Assembly (NCBI GenBank): GCA_001464385.1
Contig: LNFB01000333.1
Location: forward strand, 1-36,548
DNA: 36,548 nucleotides
Direction of reading: 5' to 3'
From: Deltaproteobacteria bacterium Ga0077550
Lineage (GTDB): Bacteria > Myxococcota_A > Polyangia > Nannocystales > Nannocystaceae
Within the stretch, counting starts at the first letter, position 1. The number at the start of each line of letters is the position of its first letter. The translations under genes were made by a program, and so were the position numbers. This document shows, piece after piece, positions 8,081 through 15,704 of this stretch. The notes beneath the pieces were generated by a model, which saw only the letters and a program-made list of their open reading frames with translations, did no database searches and was not told the origin of the DNA.

Positions 8081-8219
8081 GACGCGGGGCTGCGCGTGGA
8101 TCGGGGGGTGTCGCCGTGACCGTCGGCGCCGGGGCGGCGACCGTCGTCGCATCACCGCTCGGGGCCCGCTCCCCGCACGCGCCCGCGAGGCAGAAGAGCG
8201 CGCATCCCAGGCGTCTCAT
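7851..8219 (-). pseudogene. Duplicated lipoprotein leader joined to unrelated sequence
   Basis: The ATG at 8217-8219 opens a 122-residue frame. Residues 1-45 (MRRLGCALFCLAGACGERAP ...) are nearly the same as the signal peptide and linker of the 586-residue lipoprotein at 2150-3910. After PRAAPR the similarity ends, and the remaining 75 residues resemble nothing in that protein. The likeliest reading is a partial duplication that carried the leader and lost the body. A functional small lipoprotein cannot be excluded, since the signal and lipobox LAGAC are intact. It starts 4 bases after the stop of the beta-propeller lipoprotein, so it could be co-transcribed. Confidence 0.5.
8081..8211. repeat. 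Direct repeat, copy 2: lipoprotein leader
   Basis: This is the second copy of the repeat at 3739-3887, same orientation, 131 bases, with an 18-base in-frame deletion. Identity is highest over the signal-peptide part (ccgctccccgcacgcgcccg and onward). Confidence 0.85.
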
Positions 8220-8223
8220 CCCT

Positions 8224-9402
8224 TCACGTCCCCGGCACGCCGATCGCGATGTCCGTGAGCCCCGAGCCGCCCGGCTCGAACACCGTCTGCCACGCGGTCA
8301 GGTCGCTCGACGCGGCGATCGACGCCGGCCAGCCGAGCGCGAGGTATTGCCCGTGGAACCACATGACCGGGTCGCGCACCTGGTCGCTCGCGTAGGGCGT
8401 CCACTGCAGGCCGTCGGCGGAGGTCCAGTAGCCGTCGTCGCTGCCGATCCAGAACGCGTCGTCGCCGAACACGGGGCGGTGATCGCCGCTCGCCGACACG
8501 TCGGCGTCGGTCCACGCGACGCCGTCGTCCGAGGCGCGGAGCTGGCCGGTGTCGTCGCGCGCCACGAAGGTGCCGTTGCCGAACGCGATCGAGCCGCCCG
8601 AGTACGCGCCGCCGCCGATCTGGAGCTCGGTCCAGGTCACGCCGTCGGCGGTGGTCGTGACGAGACCCCCGTTGCTGTCGCCGTAGGTGTGGCCGACCGC
8701 GACCGCGACGCCGTTGCCGGCCGCGATCGCGCGGTGGTGGCCGGCGAAGTACTCGCTCGGATCGATCCACGTGACGCCGCCGTCGACGGAGCGCACGCGC
8801 AGGCCATTGCCGCCGACGGCGACGAACGTGCCGTCGTCGAGCACGACGACGTCGGAGAGGAAGCTGCCCAAGGTGTGGTTCTCGTCCGTCCACGTGATGC
8901 CGTCGGTGGAGCGCATCGAGAAGCCCGCCCCGCCGCCACCGACGGCGACGAAGAACCCGTCACCGTAGCCGATGCCGCGCAGGAGATCGTCGTCGTCACC
9001 GCCGTTGGGGTTCACCTCGACGAAGTCGGTCCACGTGAGGCCATCGACGCTGCGCACCCGCCTCGTGCCGTAGCCGACCGCGACGGCGATCGCGTCGGGG
9101 TCGACGCTCGCGGTGTCGTCGCCCGCGCCCGAGCTGTCGTCGCCCGCGCTCGAGCTGTCGCCCGCCGTGGGATCGGTCGCGGTCGCCGTGGGATCGGTCG
9201 TCGACACGGAGGTGCCCGCGGTGCTCGATGGATCCGCGCCGCTCGAGCCCGTGTCGCCGTCCGACGCCGTCTCCACCGGGTCTCCGCTCGCGTCGGTCAC
9301 CGTCCCCGGCGCGCCGGTGTCGTCGTCGTCCGCGTCGGCGGCGCAGGCGGGGAGCAGGGGCCAGGTCAGCAGGGCCAGCGCGCAGAGCGTCGAACGGGGC
9401 AT
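8224..9402 (-). CDS. Lipoprotein with YCF48/BNR-like beta-propeller
   Basis: This encodes 392 residues with an ATG at 9400-9402. The signal peptide MPRSTLCALALLTWPLLPAC has lipobox LLPAC (Cys 20). An acidic Ser/Thr/Gly/Asp linker covers about residues 22-105. The rest consists of about six repeats with the pattern 'AVG.G....RS.DG.TWTD', for example RSVDGLTWTDFVEVN, MRSTDGITWTDENHT and RASDDGVAWTDAD. This is typical of BNR/YCF48-like or sortilin-type propellers, in which each blade carries an 'S.DG..W' turn. It should be a surface or periplasmic binding protein; no catalytic motif is visible. Ligand and role are unknown. It is followed by the duplicated leader. Confidence 0.85.
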   Translation of the reverse strand: MPRSTLCALALLTWPLLPACAADADDDDTGAPGTVTDASGDPVETASDGDTGSSGADPSSTAGTSVSTTDPTATATDPTAGDSSSAGDDSSGAGDDTASVDPDAIAVAVGYGTRRVRSVDGLTWTDFVEVNPNGGDDDDLLRGIGYGDGFFVAVGGGGAGFSMRSTDGITWTDENHTLGSFLSDVVVLDDGTFVAVGGNGLRVRSVDGGVTWIDPSEYFAGHHRAIAAGNGVAVAVGHTYGDSNGGLVTTTADGVTWTELQIGGGAYSGGSIAFGNGTFVARDDTGQLRASDDGVAWTDADVSASGDHRPVFGDDAFWIGSDDGYWTSADGLQWTPYASDQVRDPVMWFHGQYLALGWPASIAASSDLTAWQTVFEPGGSGLTDIAIGVPGT

Positions 9403-9472
9403 CGTGGGGGGATCCGTGCGGGCGGCGAAACGGGTGAAGGAATGATCGCGCCGATGAGGCCGATGAGGCCGA
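9403..9472. other. Short intergenic region with 9-base repeats
   Basis: The sequence GATGAGGCC occurs twice in tandem, followed by the degenerate GATCAGCCC, around 9453-9479. The last unit runs into the stop of the AgmX/PglI gene. No hairpin terminator is evident. Confidence 0.4.
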
Positions 9473-11131
9473 TCAGCCCGAGCTGAAGATGAACGGGTAC
9501 TTCGCCACGACCATGCCGCCGCCGACCGGCTTCGGGAACGTCCACCGCTGGACCGCCTTCACGATGCACTTGCCGACGCTGGGGTCCGCGAGCGTGTCGT
9601 CCTTGATCGACGCGGTGCTGACGAGGCCCGCGGGATCGATCGTGAACGCGATCGTCACCTTGCCCGCGAGCGTCGGGTCCTTCACGAGGCCGCGCTCGTA
9701 GCAGTACTTCACCTCGTTCACGTGCCGGTGCACGACGCGGCGGATCTCATCCTTGTCGAGCGAGCCGACGACGGTGCCGCTGCCGGCGCTCGCCTTGGGT
9801 CGCTTGCGCTTCGTCCCCGCACCGGCGCCCGAGCCCGACCCGATCGCGCCGAGGCCCCCGCTGCCGAGGCCCCCGCTGCCGAGGCCCGGATCACCCGCGC
9901 CGGGGCCGACTCCGAGGCCTCCGAGCTCGCCGCCGAGCGAACCGAGCTCGCCGCCGAGCGAACCGAGGCCGAGCGCTCCGCCCGGATCGGCGCTCGCGCC
10001 CGGCACGTCCTCGACCGCCGACGCCTCGAAGCACAGCGGGAGCACCGAGCCCGCGCCGAGCTCGACCGCGAAGCAGCGCCGCGCGTCGACCACCTCGGGC
10101 GCGCTCGTGAACGTGTGGTCGTGCTCGACCAACCCGGCGATGCCGCCATCGCGCCACGAGATGGTCGCGCCGCGGCGCACCTGCCACGTCGGGGTGCTCG
10201 GGCCGCCGAGCGCACCGATCATGCCGAACGCTCCGCTGCCGCTCAGCACACCGACCAACGCGGCCTCCGGCATGGGGCCGAGGCGCGAGCTCGGCACGAT
10301 CGCGCGGATCGACGCGCAGCGCAGGCGCACGTCGGCCAGCGTGCGTCCGGCGTCGGTGCGTCGACCGAACGTTGCGACCACGCGGGGATCGAACCCGGTC
10401 TGCTCGAGCTGCGCGTCGCTGAGCTCGTGCGTGCGATCGTAGACCAGACGATCGTCACCGACAGCGAGCGGCTCGGGCGTGACGTCACCGAAGCTGCGGT
10501 CGCCGGGATCGTAGTAGCGACCGACGGCGTCGTCCGGCAGCGTCACCGACATCGACAGGCCGGTGAGCTCGGCGGACCACGCGGTGCCCTCGCGGCGCAG
10601 CGGCACACCGGCGAGGAGGTCGACGCGCGTGCCATCGCCGAAGTCGACGCCCACGCGGCGGGTGGTCACCGACACGAGGTCGGCCTCGGCGACGTGGAGC
10701 TGGAGTCGGAACGCCGAGAGGGCCCACAGCGACGAGGCGCAGTCGGGCACGTCGTCGACCGGGGTCTCGACGGTGATGGACTGGCCCTCGCGCGCCACCG
10801 CGGCGACGACGAAGCCGGGGCCGTCGGTCGGCAGCGTGATGCTCGGCGCCGGTGCGTCGCGACCGGGGCCGCGCCCGAGGTGGATCGCGGCGCCGGGGCG
10901 CACCACCGCGAAGCCGTGGGGCGGCGGCCCGGCGGGGACGATCGATGGGGGCGCCGGCGCTGGGCTCGGCGCGACTACTTCCGCACCCGGCTCGGGGGCC
11001 GCACCCGGCTCGGGGGCCGCACCCGGCTCGGGGGCCGCGCTCGAGGCCGCGATCACCGGTGGCGCGTCGGGCTCGGGCGCGGCGCCGTCGCACGAGCCGA
11101 GCCACACCAGCGCGAGGACGCGACGTCGCAT
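9473..11131 (-). CDS. Lipoprotein with AgmX/PglI C-terminal domain
   Basis: This encodes 552 residues with an ATG at 11129-11131, supported by TACACT 6 bases upstream (11138-11143). The short signal MRRRVLALVWLGSC ends in a lipobox LGSC (Cys 14). A Pro/Glu/Gly/Ala linker with PEPGAA repeats follows, then a large central domain (about residues 80-340), a Gly/Leu/Ser-rich linker, and residues 456-552. These last match the AgmX/PglI C-terminal domain of myxobacterial gliding and envelope proteins: LDKDEIRRVVHRHVNEVKYC, a GKVTIAFTIDPAG strand and CIVKAVQRWTFPKP. That domain resembles TonB C-termini and probably makes envelope contacts. The FHA-LuxR regulator lies 26 bases upstream, so the two likely form an operon. 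Confidence 0.88.
   Translation of the reverse strand: MRRRVLALVWLGSCDGAAPEPDAPPVIAASSAAPEPGAAPEPGAAPEPGAEVVAPSPAPAPPSIVPAGPPPHGFAVVRPGAAIHLGRGPGRDAPAPSITLPTDGPGFVVAAVAREGQSITVETPVDDVPDCASSLWALSAFRLQLHVAEADLVSVTTRRVGVDFGDGTRVDLLAGVPLRREGTAWSAELTGLSMSVTLPDDAVGRYYDPGDRSFGDVTPEPLAVGDDRLVYDRTHELSDAQLEQTGFDPRVVATFGRRTDAGRTLADVRLRCASIRAIVPSSRLGPMPEAALVGVLSGSGAFGMIGALGGPSTPTWQVRRGATISWRDGGIAGLVEHDHTFTSAPEVVDARRCFAVELGAGSVLPLCFEASAVEDVPGASADPGGALGLGSLGGELGSLGGELGGLGVGPGAGDPGLGSGGLGSGGLGAIGSGSGAGAGTKRKRPKASAGSGTVVGSLDKDEIRRVVHRHVNEVKYCYERGLVKDPTLAGKVTIAFTIDPAGLVSTASIKDDTLADPSVGKCIVKAVQRWTFPKPVGGGMVVAKYPFIFSSG
9849..9962. repeat. Coding tandem repeats (15-base and 21-base units)
   Basis: CCGAGGCCCCCGCTG is repeated perfectly at 9849-9863 and 9864-9878, with a partial third copy. 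A 21-base unit beginning CCGAGCTCGCCG is repeated perfectly at 9921-9941 and 9942-9962. They encode the Gly/Leu/Ser linker of the AgmX/PglI lipoprotein and are prone to length change in frame. Confidence 0.85.
10983..11036. repeat. Three perfect 18-base tandem repeats (PEPGAA linker)
   Basis: The unit GCACCCGGCTCGGGGGCC occurs at 10983-11000, 11001-11018 and 11019-11036 without mismatch. It encodes the Pro-Glu-Pro-Gly-Ala-Ala repeats just after the lipidated N-terminus. Perfect copies suggest recent expansion. Confidence 0.9.
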
Positions 11132-11157
11132 GACGGCAGTGTACTCCGTCACCGCTC

Positions 11158-11754
11158 CTACGATTCGGCCTGCGTGATGAGGGCCGCCAGCGCGGCGCGG
11201 CTCTTGATCTCGAGCCGATCGTAGATGTGCTCCAGGTGCGTGTTCACGGTCCGCGTCGCGATGTGGAGCTGGCGGCCGATCTCCTCGCTGCGCTTGCCCT
11301 GCGCGACGCACCGCGCCACCTCGAGCTCGCGCTCGCTGAGCCGCGACAGCATCGCGAGCGCGGCCGCGGCCTGCTGCGCGCGGCGGTGCTCGGCCGCGGT
11401 GCCGAGGCGGTACTCGAGCTCGACCGAGCCGAGCACCAGGCGATCGCCGTTGGCCAGCAGGTGCGACGTCACGGCGACGCCGTTGACGACGGTGCCGTTG
11501 GTCGAGCCCAGGTCGTGCAGCACCAAGGCGCCCGCGTCGTTGCCGACGATCTCGGCGTGGCGCCGCGAGACCCCCTCGTGCGGCAGGCTCACCGCCAGCG
11601 TCGCGTCGCGGCCGAGCACGACCGGTGGCTGCAGCTCGAACACCGCCCCGGCGACCTCGGCGCTGCGCCCGACCAGCACCGCGACGCGCGGCGGAGGCGG
11701 GCGGTACTCGGGACTCACCGGGGTCGTGCGCTCGTCCACGGCGATCCGCAGCAT
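11158..11754 (-). CDS. FHA domain-LuxR-type HTH transcription regulator
   Basis: This encodes 198 residues with an ATG at 11752-11754. Residues about 25-115 form an FHA domain, which binds phosphothreonine: VVLGRD (46-50), SRRHAEIV (63-70) and LGSTNGT (82-88) include the Gly-Arg, Ser-x-x-His and Thr-Asn-Gly positions of the family. Residues about 137-196 form a LuxR/GerE helix-turn-helix (LSERELEVARCVAQGKRSEE ... TVNTHLEHIYDRL). It is a one-component design in which binding to a phosphorylated protein would control DNA binding. The Ser/Thr kinase encoded about 4 kb upstream is a candidate source of that signal. It starts 10 bases after the upstream beta-helix gene stop and is followed after 26 bases by the AgmX/PglI gene, so the three are probably co-transcribed. 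Confidence 0.92.
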   Translation of the reverse strand: MLRIAVDERTTPVSPEYRPPPPRVAVLVGRSAEVAGAVFELQPPVVLGRDATLAVSLPHEGVSRRHAEIVGNDAGALVLHDLGSTNGTVVNGVAVTSHLLANGDRLVLGSVELEYRLGTAAEHRRAQQAAAALAMLSRLSERELEVARCVAQGKRSEEIGRQLHIATRTVNTHLEHIYDRLEIKSRAALAALITQAES

Positions 11755-11764
11755 ACACGATGGG

Positions 11765-13114
11765 TCAGGGATCGAGTTCGTCGGCCCCGACGTCGGGTCG
11801 CGCGTCGCGGGTCTGCCCGTCGAAGTCGTCCGGCACCGCGCTGGCGCCCGCGACCACGCTGGCGTCGATCGCCGCGCTCGCCCCCGCGGCGAGGTGCAGG
11901 TCGCCGGCACCGGGATCGACGAAGAGCTCCTGGCCCGCGTCCACGAGGTTGCCGGCGTCGACGATCGCGGCAGGATCGCGGGCCGTGATCCTGCCGGTGA
12001 CGAGGTTGTTCACGATCGATCCGGTGCTGTCGCTGAAGCGGTACTCGAGCATCGAGAACAGCGGGTAGAGGCTGACCAGCGTGTTGTGCTGGACGTCGAC
12101 CTCACACGCCGACCACACCGAGATCATCGAGTCGGGCTGGGTCGAGGCCGCGGCGAGATCCGGGCCGCCGGTCCAGAACATGTTGTTGCGGATCGATCCG
12201 CCGACGTGCTGCGCGCCCGCCGGGCACGCGCTGCCCGGCGGCGGCGCGCGGGTGCCGACGGCGTCGGTCTCGAAGCCGAGCATCAGTCCGCGATACGCGT
12301 CGCGGAACCGGTTGCGCTCGATGATGGTGTCGTGCGCCCCGTAGCCGAGGTGGATCGCGATGAACGTGCCGCTCGCCGGGCACCAGAAGTCGTGCACGAG
12401 GTTGTCGCGGATCCGCCAGTTGGACGCGGCGAAGCCCTTGATCCCGCCGGCGCTCGTGCAGTCGGGGACGGCCGCGCGGAACTCGTCGCTCAGCGAGAAC
12501 GCGCTGCAGCTCACCTCGCCGTCGTCGACGAAGGCGCCCGCGGCGATGTCGCCCTCGGCGACGAGCTGGAAATTGATCGCGTCCTGGAAGCTCACGCGGT
12601 GCACCCGCGGGCGCCGCACGCCGGGTCCGCCGACGGGATCGAAGACCAGCAGGTCGTCGCCGCCGTTGCGCAGCGACAACTCGGCGAGGGTGACGTCGTC
12701 GGCGCGCACGGTCACGAGGTCGCTCGCCGTGCCGCCACCGTCGAGGATCACCGCGGAGGGATCGCCCGACGCGGAGCGCAGCACGATCCCCGGCGCCGAG
12801 ACGACGATCGTCGGTTGACCCGCGCGATCGTAGCGCCCATCGGCGAGGCGGAAGGTCGTGTTCGGGGCGGCGGCCGCGATCTGCTCGTCGAGCTCCGCCG
12901 CTTCGCTCGGGTCGAGCTCGACCACCATGACGCCCGCGGCGGGGGCGGGCAGGGGCGGGCAGGCGTTCGGCGTCGGCTCGCCACCGGTGGTGGTGCCGTC
13001 GTCCGACGACGACGCGGCGGTGTCGCTGCCGTCGGCGCGCCCATCCCACGCGGGGTTCTCGACCGGGCATGCCGTGCACGACGCGAGCACGACGGCGAGC
13101 CTGCGCGCGAACAT
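11765..13114 (-). CDS. Right-handed beta-helix lipoprotein (paralog 1)
   Basis: This encodes 449 residues with an ATG at 13112-13114. The short signal MFARRLAVVLASC has a lipobox LASC. After a Ser/Asp/Thr/Gly linker comes a parallel beta-helix of the NosD/pectate-lyase-like kind. It contains FRLADGRYD, IVLRSASGDPSAVILDGGG, repeated 'IRDN', 'IERNRF', 'SIRNNMF' and 'VQHNTLVS' turns with stacked Asn, and the closing motif RPDVGADEL. Such proteins usually bind or cleave polysaccharide outside the cell; no catalytic site is evident. TACGCT (13123-13128, minus strand) lies 8 bases before the ATG. An upstream ATG at 13165 is possible but would overlap the divergent gene's promoter. A paralog lies at 14203-15648. 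Confidence 0.88.
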   Translation of the reverse strand: MFARRLAVVLASCTACPVENPAWDGRADGSDTAASSSDDGTTTGGEPTPNACPPLPAPAAGVMVVELDPSEAAELDEQIAAAAPNTTFRLADGRYDRAGQPTIVVSAPGIVLRSASGDPSAVILDGGGTASDLVTVRADDVTLAELSLRNGGDDLLVFDPVGGPGVRRPRVHRVSFQDAINFQLVAEGDIAAGAFVDDGEVSCSAFSLSDEFRAAVPDCTSAGGIKGFAASNWRIRDNLVHDFWCPASGTFIAIHLGYGAHDTIIERNRFRDAYRGLMLGFETDAVGTRAPPPGSACPAGAQHVGGSIRNNMFWTGGPDLAAASTQPDSMISVWSACEVDVQHNTLVSLYPLFSMLEYRFSDSTGSIVNNLVTGRITARDPAAIVDAGNLVDAGQELFVDPGAGDLHLAAGASAAIDASVVAGASAVPDDFDGQTRDARPDVGADELDP

Positions 13115-13174
13115 CGACGCCGAGCGTAGCACGCCGACCCTGCGGCCCGGCGGCGGCTCTGCCATACTCGCGCG
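13115..13174. promoter_or_regulatory. Divergent promoter region
   Basis: Sixty bases separate two divergent starts. On the minus strand TACGCT (13123-13128) sits 8 bases from the beta-helix ATG. On the plus strand CATACT (13163-13168) sits 6 bases before the GTG of the PEGA gene. Neither has a clear Shine-Dalgarno site, which suggests short-leader or leaderless transcripts. Confidence 0.4.
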
Positions 13175-14197
13175 GTGATCCTGGTGCCCTTCGCGCTCGC
13201 CGTGTCGATCGCACTGGCCGCTCCGATCACACCGGCCGCACCGATCGCACCGGGGGCACCGGCGGGGCCCGAGCAGCGCCTCGGGGTCGCGGCGATCGAG
13301 ATCGACGGCGCGCTCGTCGATGCGCGCCGCGACGAGGCCGAGCAGCGCCTGACCGCGGCGCTCGCCCGCGGCGCGATCGACGTGGTCGATCTCGCCGCGA
13401 CGACACGCGTCTGCACCGACGCGGCCTGTCGCGTGCGCGCCGGCGAGCAGGCGGACGCGACCTGGGTGGTGGCGCCGCGCCTGACGATCGCGCCCGGTGA
13501 CCGCGACTACGCGCTGTCCGTCGCCATCCTCGACGCCCGCGACGGATCCACCGCCGCGACGCTCTCGGAGGTCTGCGAGCTGTGCGGCTTCGAGGACGCG
13601 CTGCGCATGATCGAGGCCCAGGCCGCGGGCGCGCTCGACACCATCGCGCGGCTCGGCCGGGCGCAGGGCGCCGGCCTGACGCTCGGGGGCCGCCCGCCGG
13701 GGATCCGCCTGCGCATCGATGGCGTGGACGTCGGCGTGACCCCGCTGCGCGTGCGACTGACGGCCGGACGACACCGCGTGGTCGCCAGCAAGCCGGGCTT
13801 CGTCGCGCAGACCCTCGAGCTCGAGGCGATCGACGGCGTCGACACCTCGATCGACGTCGCGCTGCAGCCCGTGCCCCCGCGGCGCGATTCGGTGGCGTCT
13901 CGCCGCATCGCCGCGGGCGCGGTGACCCTCGGCCTCGGGTTGGCGGTCGTCGTCGCGGGTGCCGTGCTGTTGGCCATCGACGGCGATCCGATCCGACGCG
14001 ACTGTCAGGCCGATCCGGACGGCGACTGCCGCTTCGTCCACGGCACCGCCACCCTCGGCATCGTCGGCGTCAGCCTCGGGGGCGCAGCCTCCGTCGCGGG
14101 CGCCGTGGTGCTCGGCGCGGGCCTGCATCGTCGTCGCCGCCACGCCGCGCGCACGGTCGCGGCGCTCGGGCCGGGCGGCGTCCACCTGCGGTTCTGA
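13175..14197 (+). CDS. Secreted PEGA-domain membrane protein
   Basis: This encodes 340 residues from a GTG. The signal peptide is MILVPFALAVSIALAAPITP. Residues about 35-160 form a periplasmic domain with four Cys (VCTDAACR, VCELCGFED). Residues about 165-225 form a PEGA domain (PGIRLRIDGVDVGVTPLRVR ... TAGRHRVVASKPGF), a surface beta-sandwich common in myxobacteria. Two hydrophobic segments near the C-terminus (AGAVTLGLGLAVVVAGAVLL and IVGVSLGGAASVAGAVVLGA) should anchor it, with a basic tail. The gene is divergent from one beta-helix paralog and convergent with the other: its stop is only 5 bases from the stop at 14203, leaving no room for a terminator. Confidence 0.87.
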   Translation: MILVPFALAVSIALAAPITPAAPIAPGAPAGPEQRLGVAAIEIDGALVDARRDEAEQRLTAALARGAIDVVDLAATTRVCTDAACRVRAGEQADATWVVAPRLTIAPGDRDYALSVAILDARDGSTAATLSEVCELCGFEDALRMIEAQAAGALDTIARLGRAQGAGLTLGGRPPGIRLRIDGVDVGVTPLRVRLTAGRHRVVASKPGFVAQTLELEAIDGVDTSIDVALQPVPPRRDSVASRRIAAGAVTLGLGLAVVVAGAVLLAIDGDPIRRDCQADPDGDCRFVHGTATLGIVGVSLGGAASVAGAVVLGAGLHRRRRHAARTVAALGPGGVHLRF

Positions 14198-14202
14198 CCG
14201 CG

Positions 14203-15648
14203 TCAGGGCACGAACTCGTCGGCGCCGACGTCGGGGCTGCCGTCGCGCGGCTCGCCATCGACGTCGTCGACCACCTCGGCCCCCGCGACGTCGATCGCCG
14301 CGTCGATCGCGGTCGAGCCCTCGACGAGGTGCACGTCGCCGGCCGCCGCGTCGACGAAGTGCTCGGTGCCGACTTCGACGAGGTTGCCCTCCAGCACGGC
14401 GTTGCCCCCGTCGCGCATCGTGATCGCGTGCGTGACGAGGTTGTCGGCGATGCTCGCCTGCGTGTTGGCGAAGCGGTACTCCATGCCGACGAACGGGGGC
14501 TGCAGCGCGACGACGGTGTTGTGGGTGACCACGGCGCCGCAGGCCTGCTCGAGCGCGACGCCCGAGTCCATGCCGAACTGCGAGGCGAACATCGCCGGGT
14601 CGCGGCCGATGATCGCGTTGTTGCGGATGATGCCGCCGTAGTGGCCGACGAAGCCGTCGACACCGGGGCACGGATCGTCGCCGTAGTCGCGGGCCGTGCC
14701 GTTGCCGGACTCGCCGAGGCCGAAGCCGACGCCGCGGGCGCAATCGACGATGGTGTTGCGCTCGACCACGGTATCGCGGCCCGAGTTCCACACGTGGACG
14801 CCGTGCTCGGACAGCCCGGACTCGCACCAGAACCCGGTGATGGTGTTGTCGCGGATCGTCCAGCCCTGCGCGAGGTGGGCGTCGACGCCCCCCGTGTAGC
14901 AATCGGTGACGTGCGGGCGACCCTCGGCGGTGAGCTCGATGTGCGAGCACGCGATCGTGCCGAAATCGGCGTAGCTGCCGTCCTGGGCGTTGATCTTGAT
15001 CGCCTGCTGGCCCGGGTCGACGACGCGCACCCGGTAGATCAGCGTGTTCTCGGTGTTCGAGTCGGCACCACCGGTCACGTGGATCGGGTGGTAGTACGCG
15101 CGCTGGATCGTGAGCTCGGCGATGGTCACGTCGTCGGCGGCGATCGAGAACACCTCGCCGAGCGTGTAGCCGCCGTCGATGATCACGGTGCTCGGGTCGC
15201 CGCTCGCCGAGCGGATCGTGACCCCGTCGTTGACCAGCGCGATGTAGCTCGCGCCGCTGACGTCGTAGTTGCCGTCCGCGAGCACGAGGGTGCTGCCGGC
15301 GGGCGCGCCCGCGATCACAGCGGCGAGATCGTCGGTCGGCGAGACGTCGATCACCGCGCCCTCGGGCGGCGGTAGGGGATCGCAGCGCGCACCGCCCGGG
15401 GGATCTCCGGTGGGGTCGCCGGTGGGATCGGCGGTCGAGCTCGCGTCGCCATCGCTCGGGTCGGTGCCGCCGGTGTCGGCGGAGGTCCCGTCGGGGCCGC
15501 TCGACGCCGAGGAATCCGACGCCTCGCCGCTCGCGTTCCCGCCGGAGATCGCCGTCGCGGTGCCGACTGCGGTCTCGTCGCCCTGTCCGCCGTCGTTCCC
15601 ACAGGCCGAGAGCACACCACCGACGAGCACGATCCGGATGCTGCGCAT
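14203..15648 (-). CDS. Right-handed beta-helix lipoprotein (paralog 2)
   Basis: This encodes 481 residues with an ATG at 15646-15648, supported by TACGCT (15657-15662) 8 bases upstream; an ATG at 15687 is a weaker alternative. The signal MRSIRIVLVGGVLSAC has lipobox VLSAC (Cys 16). The linker is Ser/Gly/Asp/Thr-rich with DPTGDPTGDPP repeats. The beta-helix has the same order of motifs as paralog 1: VLADGNYD, VTIRSASGDPSTVIIDGGY, repeated 'IRDNTI', 'VERNTI', 'IIRNNAI' and 'VTHNTVV' turns, and PDVGADEF at the end. It is probably a surface carbohydrate-binding or -modifying protein. It lies 56 bases downstream of the Ser/Thr kinase gene in the same direction. Confidence 0.88.
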   Translation of the reverse strand: MRSIRIVLVGGVLSACGNDGGQGDETAVGTATAISGGNASGEASDSSASSGPDGTSADTGGTDPSDGDASSTADPTGDPTGDPPGGARCDPLPPPEGAVIDVSPTDDLAAVIAGAPAGSTLVLADGNYDVSGASYIALVNDGVTIRSASGDPSTVIIDGGYTLGEVFSIAADDVTIAELTIQRAYYHPIHVTGGADSNTENTLIYRVRVVDPGQQAIKINAQDGSYADFGTIACSHIELTAEGRPHVTDCYTGGVDAHLAQGWTIRDNTITGFWCESGLSEHGVHVWNSGRDTVVERNTIVDCARGVGFGLGESGNGTARDYGDDPCPGVDGFVGHYGGIIRNNAIIGRDPAMFASQFGMDSGVALEQACGAVVTHNTVVALQPPFVGMEYRFANTQASIADNLVTHAITMRDGGNAVLEGNLVEVGTEHFVDAAAGDVHLVEGSTAIDAAIDVAGAEVVDDVDGEPRDGSPDVGADEFVP

Positions 15649-15704
15649 GCCGGAGCAGCGTAGGCGCGCCGGGTCGGGCGTGGCCATCGGGAGAACTCCC
15701 GATT

